DNA of 64,000 nt from Bacillus sp. DTU_2020_1000418_1_SI_GHA_SEK_038 (GTDB lineage Bacteria > Bacillota > Bacilli > Bacillales > Cytobacillaceae). How positions within the stretch are numbered: the stretch's first letter is position 1; each line of letters opens with the position of its first letter. Both the position numbers and the translations under genes were made by a program. Shown here piece after piece: positions 1 through 8,407 of the stretch. A model generated the notes under the pieces. It ran no database searches, was not told where the DNA came from, and saw only the letters and a program-made list of their open reading frames with translations. Location: positions 3,968,001-4,032,000 of the forward strand of contig NZ_CP135435.1 of NCBI RefSeq assembly GCF_032341175.1, in the 5' to 3' direction.

Positions 1-1
1 T

Positions 2-595
2 GTGCCGATTGATTACTATATCACGACAAATTTCGAAGGCTTTGAAGATATCGTTGATACCCTTGGCGGCGTACAGGTGAATGTTCCTTTTACATTTAAA
101 GCCCAATTAACCGGCAGTTTAAAATGGAAAACTTTCTACGAAGGTCAAATGGACTTAAATGGAAATGAGGCACTTGCCTACGTTAGGATGAGAAAAACGG
201 ATCCAGCAGGTGACAAAGGACGTAATGAAAGACAAAAAGAAGTCATTAAAGCGATCATTGACAAAGGCACTTCTTTTAGTTCGATTACAAAAATTGATGA
301 CCTATTAGGGGATCTTGGTGAGAATGTAAAAACAAACATCCCTCCATCTCAATTTGCTAGTTTTGTTAAACTTTATGCGAAACTAAAAAGTTCAGAAATT
401 CAAACCCTTGCTTTAAGAGGAACAGATGGTAAATATAATGGGATTTCTTACTTTTTCCCAGAAGATGAATCCATCGAAGAAATTAGCACGATTCTTAATA
501 ACACACTCAACAACACGACTACCAATAACCTGACGGGAAATCAATCATCCGATTCGAGTACTACTGAACAGGCATCAACTGGTGTAGAATACTAA
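2..595 (+). CDS. LCP-family (LytR-CpsA-Psr) wall-polymer ligase, 3' part
   Basis: C-terminal 197 residues of a LytR-CpsA-Psr phosphotransferase; the membrane anchor and start lie upstream of the window. LCP enzymes act outside the membrane and move teichoic-acid or secondary wall polymers from undecaprenyl-pyrophosphate to peptidoglycan. Visible hallmarks are the VDTLGGVQVNVP stretch, the GNEALAYVRMRKTD segment and the downstream GRNERQ arginine motif that contacts the pyrophosphate. The tail after about residue 165 is Ser/Thr/Asn-rich and low complexity. A LytC-like and a LytB-like gene follow on the same strand, the order known from the lytRABC region of B. subtilis. A terminator follows at 639-671, so it is probably a separate transcript. 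Which polymer it attaches cannot be read from the sequence. Confidence 0.9.
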   Translation: MPIDYYITTNFEGFEDIVDTLGGVQVNVPFTFKAQLTGSLKWKTFYEGQMDLNGNEALAYVRMRKTDPAGDKGRNERQKEVIKAIIDKGTSFSSITKIDDLLGDLGENVKTNIPPSQFASFVKLYAKLKSSEIQTLALRGTDGKYNGISYFFPEDESIEEISTILNNTLNNTTTNNLTGNQSSDSSTTEQASTGVEY

Positions 596-638
596 TTTCA
601 CTTTTTAAAAGAATCCTAACTTAATAGATACAATTAAA

Positions 639-671
639 GTTGCCGATGCTGATGCTGAGGCAGCTTTTTTT
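639..671 (+). terminator. Rho-independent terminator after the LCP gene
   Basis: A 6-bp stem (GTTGCC with GGCAGC, one G-U pair) is followed by seven T. It lies 44 bp after the LCP stop codon. Confidence 0.65.
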
Positions 672-694
672 CTGTGGAAAACTAAATTGTCGTT

Positions 695-801
695 GGATTC
701 TTTGAACAAGCCTTGATGTACGGAGTAATCACCAGCGCAGAGAAATGAAGCCAGCGACATTTACATACTGGGTTGAGATCGCTAAATCATGAATGTTTTT
801 T
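695..801 (+). repeat. 107-bp dispersed repeat, family A, copy 1
   Basis: This stretch matches 60367-60473 in the opposite orientation over 107 bp with no gap; I count 13 mismatches (about 88% identity). Both copies end in six T on the same strand. No terminal inverted repeat or conserved reading frame is visible: both copies hit stops and the differences do not fall on third codon positions. It may be a small mobile or structured-RNA element. The rest of 596-963 holds only the terminator and the lytC promoter. Confidence 0.85.
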
Positions 802-893
802 GCTTTCCACTAAAAAATGAGATGTGAAGTTAGTTCCATTCCCCCTCTTACATTTTTTTCATAATTATAAATGCCTAAATTTGCTTTTACGGG

Positions 894-922
894 TTGGAAC
901 CTTAGACAAAATTCGCTAGAAT
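894..922 (+). promoter_or_regulatory. Sigma-A type promoter for the amidase gene
   Basis: TTGGAA (894-899), a 17-bp spacer and TAGAAT (917-922) lie about 40 bp before the amidase start, with the GGAGGG ribosome site at 951-956. Confidence 0.6.
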
Positions 923-963
923 AAGATGGTATCTATTATTTTTTGACGACGGAGGGAAGAAAC

Positions 964-3243
964 TTGAAAAAACTCATTGCCTCTTCTGTTCTTGCCACTG
1001 CTGCATTGTTTCCTGCCATCGTACAAGCGGAAAACCTAGCTGCTCCAACTAGTATGTTAGTAGATCAAAAAGTTGAGATTAGAAAAGGGGCTACAACAGC
1101 CTATCCTCTAGTAACATCTCTTCCTATAGGAAAAAGTGTGACAGTTATTGATGAATTCATCAACTCAGCCGGTGAAACATGGTATCGAGTTGATTTAGGC
1201 AGCAAACAAGGATGGGGATTAGCGAGCAGATTTACCGAGAATTCTACTAATCAATCTCCACTGCAAACTGGGAGTTTAGCAACCATTACAGGAGATCAAG
1301 TAAATGTTAGAAAAGGGGCAACTACCTCTTATGCAGTAGTGACGAAGCTATCAAAAGGCACTAAGGTAAAAGTGATTGACACTTTTAAAAATAGTAAAGG
1401 GGAGTTATGGTACCGAATCGAAGTTGGTTCTATTAAAGGATGGGTCATTCAAAGCTACTTAACCCCGGTAACCGATTCTAAACCTGCCCCCCCTTCGATA
1501 GAAAGCAAGACTATTCAATCCGAAAAGGCCGCAGTTAGAAAGGGAGCCACTGGATCCTACAGCATTGTTACATACGTTTATAAAAATCAGAAGATCACTA
1601 TTATTGACACATTTAAAAATGCTGCAGGTGAAACCTGGTATCGTGCAGACTTAGGCACAGTTAAGGGCTGGATTCACGAGGATGCGTTTAAGCCTACTGC
1701 CAATCTGCCGAGCCCTCCTGATACAGAGACTCCCTCCCTTCCAGAGGTTGGCAGCTATGTATACAGTAGTCAAAACGGAATTGATGTTAGAAAAGGGGCA
1801 ACTGACTCCTATGCATCTGTAGCCAAGCTATCAGTGAACCAAAAAGTAAAAGTCGTTGATCAATTTATACATACGAATGGAACTGCTTGGTTAAGAGTTG
1901 AGGTTACCCCAACATTATTAGGCTGGGTCCCAGCTAATACAATCAGTGCAACTGAGTCAATCAATATTGATTTATATGTAAGTGTGGCAGTAGCCAATTT
2001 AAGAAGCGGTCCATCAACAAATGATTCGGTTATTGACCAAGCGACAATGGGAACTTTGTTAACAGCTATAGACAAGGCATACGACACAAGTGGTGATCTA
2101 TGGTACAAAGCCCTCAACAGTTCTAATCAAACAGTATGGGTGCATGAAACGGTCGTATCTACTCAGCCAACTTTTAGTAAAGGGGCTACCCTTATTGTAG
2201 GAGCGAGCAATATTTCTTTACATTCCGGCGCTTCGACCCAATATAAAGTGAAGGAAGTTCTAAAAAAAGATAGTAAAATAACCTTCGTTGGCGACTTTAC
2301 AAATTCACTTGGGCAGTATTGGCTTCAAGTAAAGAGCTCAACTGGAAATACAGGCTGGATTCAGGATACACACATGAATTCCCTTCAATTATTAGAGAAG
2401 AAGCTTCTTTCTCCTGAAGTAACTAGTTTGGATGGGCATCAATACTTAAACTGGAAAAAGCCTAGTAAATATTCAATCTCCTACTCTACTTTATCGTCCA
2501 ATCGATTAAAGCTTTCAGGAGGATTAACAGATGTTGATTTGCCGAAGGGGAACATTCCAGGGATTCAATCCGTTGAGACTATTGCGTCCGGCAGTGAAAA
2601 ATCTGTTATTGTTACATTTGAGCCAGGCTATTCTTTTACCATCCGCGATTATAACGATAAGTTATCGATCAAAATTGTCCCATTAGGATTGCTTGGCAAG
2701 CATATTATTGTCGATGCAGGGCATGGCGGAAAAGACTCTGGCGCTGTCGGTCCGACTGGGCTAAGAGAAAAAGATGTGAATCTAGGCACTGCTTTAATCC
2801 TTAAAGAGGAACTGGAAGCATATGGTGCTATTGTCACTTTAACTAGGAGTACAGATATCTTTTTAGAGCTATCACAAAGAACCGATATCGCAAATCGTTC
2901 ACAGGCTGATGCCTTTATTAGCATTCATGGGGACTCCTTTTCTTCAACATCTAATGGTACGACTACCTATTATAATTCAACCGTTAACTTTAACGGCCCT
3001 AGAAGTAAAACGCTCGGAACAGCTATTCAAAAAAATATGGTTTCCTCTATGAATACGTATAATAGAGGTGTCAAGGAACAAGTATTCTATGTAAATCGTA
3101 TGAATGAGCTTCCAAGTGTTCTTGTTGAACTAGCATTCCTGTCTAACCCGAAGGAAGAAGCATTACTAAAAACAACAGAATTCCGCAAAAAAGCGGCTGT
3201 CGGGATCACAAAAGGCTTAGAGGAATACTTTAACAATTTCTAA
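964..3243 (+). CDS. Secreted N-acetylmuramoyl-L-alanine amidase with six SH3b repeats (LytC-like)
   Basis: Exported autolysin that cleaves the amide bond between MurNAc and L-Ala in peptidoglycan. I chose the TTG at 964 because GGAGGG sits 7 bases before it; the upstream TTG at 943 has no site. A signal peptide (about residues 1-22, ending VQA) precedes six SH3b wall-binding repeats, most carrying an RKGAT.SY core and a W.R...GW end (about 25-470). A linker that may be AMIN-like follows, then a C-terminal Amidase_3 domain from about residue 580. Zinc and catalytic positions are visible: VDAGHGGKDSGA (His), REKDVNL (Glu), ISIHGDS (His) and LVELAFLSNP (Glu). Proline-rich linkers separate repeats 2-4. 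The SH3b protein and LytB-like gene downstream suggest a modifier system for this amidase. It resembles B. subtilis LytC in catalytic domain but not in binding domain. Confidence 0.9.
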   Translation: MKKLIASSVLATAALFPAIVQAENLAAPTSMLVDQKVEIRKGATTAYPLVTSLPIGKSVTVIDEFINSAGETWYRVDLGSKQGWGLASRFTENSTNQSPLQTGSLATITGDQVNVRKGATTSYAVVTKLSKGTKVKVIDTFKNSKGELWYRIEVGSIKGWVIQSYLTPVTDSKPAPPSIESKTIQSEKAAVRKGATGSYSIVTYVYKNQKITIIDTFKNAAGETWYRADLGTVKGWIHEDAFKPTANLPSPPDTETPSLPEVGSYVYSSQNGIDVRKGATDSYASVAKLSVNQKVKVVDQFIHTNGTAWLRVEVTPTLLGWVPANTISATESINIDLYVSVAVANLRSGPSTNDSVIDQATMGTLLTAIDKAYDTSGDLWYKALNSSNQTVWVHETVVSTQPTFSKGATLIVGASNISLHSGASTQYKVKEVLKKDSKITFVGDFTNSLGQYWLQVKSSTGNTGWIQDTHMNSLQLLEKKLLSPEVTSLDGHQYLNWKKPSKYSISYSTLSSNRLKLSGGLTDVDLPKGNIPGIQSVETIASGSEKSVIVTFEPGYSFTIRDYNDKLSIKIVPLGLLGKHIIVDAGHGGKDSGAVGPTGLREKDVNLGTALILKEELEAYGAIVTLTRSTDIFLELSQRTDIANRSQADAFISIHGDSFSSTSNGTTTYYNSTVNFNGPRSKTLGTAIQKNMVSSMNTYNRGVKEQVFYVNRMNELPSVLVELAFLSNPKEEALLKTTEFRKKAAVGITKGLEEYFNNF

Positions 3244-3300
3244 AAACTAGCAACCTATTTCCTGACAAAAAAAATTATGTTAATCTACTATATGTAAGTG

Positions 3301-3338
3301 AATTTGGGTATTTTTTAAATAATACCCAAATTTTTTTT
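3301..3338 (+). terminator. Strong terminator after the amidase gene
   Basis: A perfect 12-bp stem (AATTTGGGTATT with AATACCCAAATT) is followed by eight T. It separates the amidase from the next gene, whose own ribosome site is at about 3359. Confidence 0.85.
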
Positions 3339-3372
3339 ATAAAACAAAAAAATACATAGGGGGAAAAAATAA

Positions 3373-4089
3373 ATGAACCGGTCTAAAAACTTAATTATTG
3401 CTGGAGCATTGACACTAAGCATTGGAGCGGGCGCTGTTTTGGCAACTCCCCAGGCGATGAACGCTTCTAGTAATGTTGTATTAGCAAGTGTGGATTGGGT
3501 AACCTCTCAATTAAATCCAATGAAGACAAAAATGACTGAGCTTGAGAATAAGATTAATTCCCAACAGCAAGAGATTAATAGTCTGAAAGCTCAAGTTTCT
3601 CAACTAGGATCAAATCCTGTAACACCACCGCCAACTACGACTCAGCCGCCGGCAAACGGAGAGCTTCCATCAGCTGTTTATGTAGCCAATGCATCAGTAA
3701 ATATTCATTCTGGCGCAACGAAAAGCTATAAAGTCATCGCTACAAAAACACAAGGCACATCCTTGAAGGTCATTGATCAATTTACATCCTCAACTGGCCT
3801 TTGGTATCGTGTTGAACTTTCAGCTACTGTAAAGGGCTGGGTATTTTCGAATGAGGTTTCTGTAACAAAACCGAGCACTAGCGGTCCGACACAGGTCGTT
3901 ACATTTGGGGATGTTCATCTGCGTAAAGGTGCTACGACTAGCTATGCCGTCATCGAAACGCTGAAAAAAGGGACATCATTGAAATATATTTCAACATTTA
4001 CTAACGCAAAAGGAGAAGTTTGGTACAATGTTGAAACTTCTGCTGGAGTAAAAGGATGGGTATCCGGATCTCTTAGCGAGGTGAAATAA
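3373..4089 (+). CDS. Secreted coiled-coil protein with two SH3b domains
   Basis: 238 residues. The ATG at 3373 follows a GGGGGA ribosome site. A signal peptide (about 1-30) is followed by a short coiled coil (about 50-78, heptad-like ELENKINSQQQEINSLKAQV), a Pro/Thr linker (about 84-97) and two SH3b repeats with the same RKGAT / HSGAT cores as the upstream amidase. No catalytic domain is present. It probably binds peptidoglycan and may dimerise through the coil. It ends one base before the SpoIID/LytB gene, so the two are co-transcribed. A role as accessory or targeting factor for the amidase is inference. Confidence 0.8.
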   Translation: MNRSKNLIIAGALTLSIGAGAVLATPQAMNASSNVVLASVDWVTSQLNPMKTKMTELENKINSQQQEINSLKAQVSQLGSNPVTPPPTTTQPPANGELPSAVYVANASVNIHSGATKSYKVIATKTQGTSLKVIDQFTSSTGLWYRVELSATVKGWVFSNEVSVTKPSTSGPTQVVTFGDVHLRKGATTSYAVIETLKKGTSLKYISTFTNAKGEVWYNVETSAGVKGWVSGSLSEVK

Positions 4090-4090
4090 A

Positions 4091-5419
4091 TTGAAGAAGT
4101 TCATTTCTATCATTGCTAGTTTCCTATTGCTCTTAGTCTATCTTCCAACAGACTCAAAAGCATCTGAACTAGTAAATTATCTGAAGGAAGTAAATGTATC
4201 TGTACATCTGGCAACGAGTGTTACTCTAACCGCAAATGGCAATTATCAGTTAAGCAACAAAGATACTGCTGAAATTACAGAGATTCCACAAGGTACGGTT
4301 CTCACCGTTAAAAAGGACAGTTCAAATGTAAACGTCACTTTCAATGGGACAAGCTTGAATTCTGTAACAGGCTTTGATTTACAGGAGAAAATCAGCAGCA
4401 GTACATCACTTGTAAGAGTCAGCAATGGCATCACATACAGAGGCAGCTTCTTTTTAAAACCAAATGGAAGCAAGGTCGAAATCATTAACATTCTTGATAT
4501 GGAAGATTATTTAAAAGGTGTTGTCCCGAGTGAAATGCCTGCCTCCTTTCATAAGGAAGCACTAAAGGCTCAAGCGATATCAGCAAGAAGCTATGCTGCC
4601 AACACCTTAATGCTGACAAGCACCGCAGCTAGCCAAGTATATCGAGGATATTCTGGTGAGGATGCAAGAACGAATGCGGCTATTAAAGAAACAGAAGGAA
4701 TGCTAGTCAAATATAACGGCAAGCCGATCCAAACATTTTTCTTCTCCACAAGCGGCGGCAGAACAGCAAATGTTGGTGATGTTTGGAACTCAAAGCAAGA
4801 GCACTTCCCATATCTTGTTTCTGTAGATGATCCTTATGAATCATCCCCATTCAGTAACTGGACTGAGTCATTTCCTGCTGAAACTCTGCTGAAATCTTTC
4901 GGATTCACAGATCTATCAGCACAAATCTATGACATTACTTTATCAAAAACAGGTGCAAATGGAGAAGTAAGAGGTGTTACGGTTAAAACCTCTGCAGGGG
5001 ATAAAACAGTAACAGGAAATGAATCGATTATTCGAAACTATTTTCCACTGAACAACCCACAGCTTTATAATAAATTGCAAACCAACTGGTTCGATATTCA
5101 GCTCAATGGCTCAGCTTCGCAAAATCTATCTGTACAGACTTCTAGCGGAACGTCTGCTATTGGAGATTTGAAAGGTCAAAAAGTGCAAACAGCGAGCGGT
5201 GAAGTCACGCTTTCGGATTCTAAAGTTTCTATCCAGACAGCGAACGGTGTCATGACGAATGAAGGAACCGGAAACATTACTTCAGTTACCCTAAATGGAA
5301 AAGGCTGGGGCCACCGAGTCGGCATGAGCCAATACGGTGCAAAAGGCTTTGCAGAAAGAGGCTGGACTGCCGAGCAAATCCTTACACATTACTTCCAGGG
5401 GACAACTGTTTCCAAGTAA
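4091..5419 (+). CDS. SpoIID/LytB domain protein, probable amidase modifier
   Basis: 442-residue exported protein of the SpoIID/LytB family; LytB enhances LytC in B. subtilis, and SpoIID cleaves glycan strands stripped of stem peptides. The TTG start at 4091 is preceded by GAGGTG lying inside the end of the previous gene, which indicates translational coupling. A signal peptide spans about 1-24. The family core runs from about 115: DMEDYLKGVVPSEMP (containing the catalytic-type Glu), KAQAISARSYA, and FFFSTSGGRTA. The C-terminal signature GWGHRVGMSQYGAKGFA sits near 400-417. An insert at about 340-390 is Ser/Thr/Gly-rich. With the preceding amidase and SH3b genes it forms a wall-turnover cassette. 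Confidence in family is high; whether it is a lytic transglycosylase or only a modifier is not shown. Confidence 0.88.
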   Translation: MKKFISIIASFLLLLVYLPTDSKASELVNYLKEVNVSVHLATSVTLTANGNYQLSNKDTAEITEIPQGTVLTVKKDSSNVNVTFNGTSLNSVTGFDLQEKISSSTSLVRVSNGITYRGSFFLKPNGSKVEIINILDMEDYLKGVVPSEMPASFHKEALKAQAISARSYAANTLMLTSTAASQVYRGYSGEDARTNAAIKETEGMLVKYNGKPIQTFFFSTSGGRTANVGDVWNSKQEHFPYLVSVDDPYESSPFSNWTESFPAETLLKSFGFTDLSAQIYDITLSKTGANGEVRGVTVKTSAGDKTVTGNESIIRNYFPLNNPQLYNKLQTNWFDIQLNGSASQNLSVQTSSGTSAIGDLKGQKVQTASGEVTLSDSKVSIQTANGVMTNEGTGNITSVTLNGKGWGHRVGMSQYGAKGFAERGWTAEQILTHYFQGTTVSK

Positions 5420-5426
5420 TAATGTA

Positions 5427-6250
5427 TTTTTACCTTAGGTCGTCCATTTCGCTCACTATGAACCTGTCATAGTGAGCGTTTTTAGTTTTAGTCGCCCTTT
5501 TCGATCACTATGAGCCCGTCATGGTGAGCGTTTTTACCTTGGGACACCCTTTTCGATCACTATGAACTCGTCATGGTAAGCGTTTTTACCTTGGGGCACC
5601 CTTTTCGATCACTATGAACCTATCATGGTGAGCGTTTTTACCTTGGGACGCCCTTTTCGATCACTTTGAACCCGTCATGGTAAGCGTTTTTACCTTGGGA
5701 CGCCCTTTTCAATCACTATGAACCTGTCATGGTGAGCGTTTTTACCTTGGGGTACCATTTTCGATCACTATGAACCTTTCATAGTGAGCGTTTTTACCTT
5801 GGGGCACCATTTTCGATCACTATGAACCCGTCTTAGTGAGCGTTTTTACCTTGAGGCACCATTTTCGATCACTATGAACCTTTCATGGTGAGTGTTTTTA
5901 CCTTGGAACACTATTTTCGCTCACTATGAACCCGTCATAGTGAGCGTTTTTACCTTAGGACACCATTTTCGACCACTATGAACCTTTCATGGTGAGCGTT
6001 TTTACTTTAGGCCAACCTTTTCGATTACTATGAACCCGTCATGGTGAGCGTTTTAACCTTGGGGCACCATTTTCGATTACTATGAACCCGTCATAGTGAG
6101 CGTTTTTACCTTGAGGCACTATTTTTGATCACTATGAGCCCGTCATCGTGAGTGTTTTTACCTTGGGACACCATTTTCGATCACTATGAACCCGTCATGG
6201 TAAGCGTTTTTACCTTGGGACGCCCTTTTCGATCACTATGAACCAACCCG
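5427..6250 (+). repeat. 52-bp tandem array of terminator-like hairpins, about 16 copies
   Basis: Units beginning with TTTTTACCTT occur at 5427, 5479, 5531, 5583, 5635, 5687, 5739, 5791, 5843, 5895, 5947, 5999, 6051, 6103, 6155 and 6207: exactly 52 bp apart with no indel. Each unit contains an inverted repeat (TCACTATGA, a 5-base loop, TCATGGTGA or TCATAGTGA) directly followed by GCGTTTTT. Most divergence keeps the stem through G-U pairs. The array fills the gap between the lytB-like gene and the convergent polysaccharide locus. There are no unique spacers, so it is not CRISPR. Confidence 0.95.
5450..5483 (+). terminator. Terminator of the lytB-like gene, founder unit of the array
   Basis: A perfect 12-bp stem (CGCTCACTATGA with TCATAGTGAGCG, loop ACCTG) followed by five T. 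Later units keep the same design with mismatches, so this may be the ancestral copy. Confidence 0.85.
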
Positions 6251-6270
6251 CAAGTTTTTAAAACAAAACT

Positions 6271-6306
6271 AAAGCCAATTCCCTCGTTTAGGAATTGGCT
6301 TTTTCT
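6271..6306 (-). terminator. Bidirectional terminator at the end of the polysaccharide locus
   Basis: AAAGCCAATTCC pairs with GGAATTGGCTTT around an 8-base loop, with T runs on both sides. It overlaps the stop codon of the last glycosyltransferase gene. Confidence 0.8.
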
Positions 6307-7529
6307 TTTCGCTTCATATCAATATTAGCCAAAATATCATCCACAATGCTTTTCCATGAATACTGCTCAATTGCGAGCTTGCGTCCATTTTCACTCATGG
6401 CTTGATACTCATCATCAGATACTGACATTAGCTTCTCAATGGCAGCTGCAATTCCTTCTGGATTCTCCGGCGGCGCAATTTTACCGCAGTGGTATTCCTC
6501 CAGAATCGCAGCACTTTCTCCATCCCCGCAGTATAAAACGGGTTTCCCTGATGAAATGGCAGGGAAAATCTTCGATGGCCTTGCCCCTTTAAACAGTTCA
6601 ATATTTCTCAACGACACTACACTATAATCACAAATTGAGAACATCCTTGGCATTTCCGATACAGGAACGGAACCGTAGAACGTCACATTATCCAACTGGA
6701 ATTCCTCTTTCATGTTCACAAGCTTTTCTCGCTCCTGCCCGTCTCCAACGAAGAGAAAATGTACATCTGGAAGCTTGTCCTTTAATAAAAGAGCCGCCCC
6801 CAATACAGAATCTAATCCTTGAGCATAGCCCAAAGCTCCTGCGTACATAAATACCTTTTTCCCCTGAATGCCGATTTTCTCTAGCAGTTCATGATCCTTT
6901 GGAAGTGGCAAAAAGGTATCTGTATTTACACCATTCGGAAGAAGAAACACATCTGATTCACTCTTCCCCTTTTTAACCATATAATCCTTTATGCCTTCAG
7001 TAGCTGTCGCAATTTTCCACGACTTCTTATACAAGAACCTTTCAAGTATCTCCGCCAAGCTGATAAAGCTTTTGTTTTTCAAAATGCCAAGCTCCACCGC
7101 TGACTCCGGCCAAATATCTGCCACGTTGAAGACAAACTTAGCCCGTTTCATTTTCGCACCAAGATAGCCTGTAATCCCAAGAAATAACGGCGGGGAGTTA
7201 CAGATGATCACATCGGTTGGCTTGGATTTCATAATGGAATAAAAGGCACTAAAGGTGAAGGAAAAATAAGAAGCAAGCCGCTTCCAAAAGCTTCCCTTTG
7301 GAGATGGGTAAATCCAAGAACGATGAACAGGGATCCCATCCCATTCTTCAAACATATAAAACTTTCCTCGATATTCCTCTGGGATGATGCCATGAGGGTG
7401 ATGAGGAAAAGCGGTAATCACTTCCACCTGATGTCCTCTGCTAATTAGCTCTTTACTCACTTCGTATACACGAATTTGCGGAGCACCTGTTTCAGGGGGA
7501 AAATGCTGACATAAATAAATCACTCTCAT
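6288..7529 (-). CDS. Glycosyltransferase family 4, WbuB-like
   Basis: 413 residues, a GT-B fold transferase that probably adds one sugar to the lipid-linked repeat unit in the cytoplasm. The N-terminus (YLCQHFPPETGAP, then R..EVSKELISRGH) and the DIWPES segment resemble the WbuB group of amino-sugar transferases. The nucleotide-binding C-terminal half has LFVGDGQEREKL and a KGARPSKIFPAISSGKPVL region in place of the canonical EX7E acceptor motif, as usual in this subgroup. The ATG follows a GGAGATGGG site. It is the last gene of the locus, 14 bp after galU. The sugar donor is unknown; a UDP-amino-uronic acid or UDP-GlcNAc derivative would fit the neighbours. Confidence 0.82.
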   Translation of the reverse strand: MRVIYLCQHFPPETGAPQIRVYEVSKELISRGHQVEVITAFPHHPHGIIPEEYRGKFYMFEEWDGIPVHRSWIYPSPKGSFWKRLASYFSFTFSAFYSIMKSKPTDVIICNSPPLFLGITGYLGAKMKRAKFVFNVADIWPESAVELGILKNKSFISLAEILERFLYKKSWKIATATEGIKDYMVKKGKSESDVFLLPNGVNTDTFLPLPKDHELLEKIGIQGKKVFMYAGALGYAQGLDSVLGAALLLKDKLPDVHFLFVGDGQEREKLVNMKEEFQLDNVTFYGSVPVSEMPRMFSICDYSVVSLRNIELFKGARPSKIFPAISSGKPVLYCGDGESAAILEEYHCGKIAPPENPEGIAAAIEKLMSVSDDEYQAMSENGRKLAIEQYSWKSIVDDILANIDMKRKEKANS

Positions 7530-7543
7530 TTTCCCATCTCCAA

Positions 7544-8407
7544 TTAATTCACTTTTAACTGTTTTATATACGCTTCTAGCTTATCTTTAAGATCTGGACG
7601 CTTTAAAGCATAATCAATCGATGCCTGTAAGAAACCAAATTTATCCCCAACATCGTATCGCTTTCCTTGAAGAATATAGGAATAAATCGACTCTTTTCCC
7701 AATAAGCGATCAATCGCATCTGTAAGCTGAATTTCACCCTTTTTATCAGGGGCAACCTCTTCAAGCAATTCGAAAATCGCCGGTGATAAAATATAGCGCC
7801 CTACTATCGCTTGTGTAGATGGAGCCTCTTCAATCGCTGGCTTCTCAACCAGGCTCTCTACCTTATAAAGGTCCCCCGATTTTTCTGAATAATTCACAAT
7901 TCCATACTTATTAACCTCAGAACGCGGAACCTCGTTACAACCCAAAATACTAGAATGAACTTCATTATACTGATTAATCATTTGTTTAAGAGCCGGAACC
8001 TCACTATCAACGATATCATCACCTAGCAATACCGCAAAAGGCTCGTTTCCGATGAATTTCTTCGCACATAACACAGCATGTCCCAAGCCAAGCGGCTCTT
8101 TTTGACGAACATAATGAATATCAACGAGATTGGAGATATTCTCGACAACTTCGAGCATATCATGCTTACCCGTTCTTTCAAGCAGCATTTCTAACTCTAC
8201 GGATTTATCAAAATGGTCCTCAATCGCCCTTTTGCTTCTTCCCGTTACAATAATAATATCCTCAATCCCTGACTCAACAGCTTCTTCGATAATATATTGA
8301 ATCGTTGGTTTATCAACGATTGGAAGCATTTCCTTCGGCTGTGCTTTTGTTGCCGGCAAAAATCTAGTCCCCAACCCTGCAGCAGGAATTACCGCCTTTT
8401 TAATCAT
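7544..8407 (-). CDS. galU: UTP--glucose-1-phosphate uridylyltransferase
   Basis: 287 residues, full length for GalU/GtaB. It makes UDP-glucose from UTP and glucose-1-phosphate. The nucleotidyltransferase signature AAGLGTRFLPATKAQPKEM is at residues 8-26, and EKP (about 188) and GEIQLTDA (about 225) are also present. The start ATG overlaps the stop of the upstream glycosyltransferase by 4 bases (ATGA), so the genes are translationally coupled. In this context it supplies UDP-Glc for the repeat unit, and may serve teichoic-acid glucosylation as well. Confidence 0.93.
   Translation of the reverse strand: MIKKAVIPAAGLGTRFLPATKAQPKEMLPIVDKPTIQYIIEEAVESGIEDIIIVTGRSKRAIEDHFDKSVELEMLLERTGKHDMLEVVENISNLVDIHYVRQKEPLGLGHAVLCAKKFIGNEPFAVLLGDDIVDSEVPALKQMINQYNEVHSSILGCNEVPRSEVNKYGIVNYSEKSGDLYKVESLVEKPAIEEAPSTQAIVGRYILSPAIFELLEEVAPDKKGEIQLTDAIDRLLGKESIYSYILQGKRYDVGDKFGFLQASIDYALKRPDLKDKLEAYIKQLKVN

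Noticed and set aside
695..801. Conserved short peptide gene in repeat family A
   Set aside because: Two frames give similar short peptides in both copies, but stops interrupt them, differences fall on first and second codon positions, and no ribosome site is present.
5427..6250. CRISPR array
   Set aside because: Units are contiguous and alike throughout; there are no unique spacers and no cas genes nearby.
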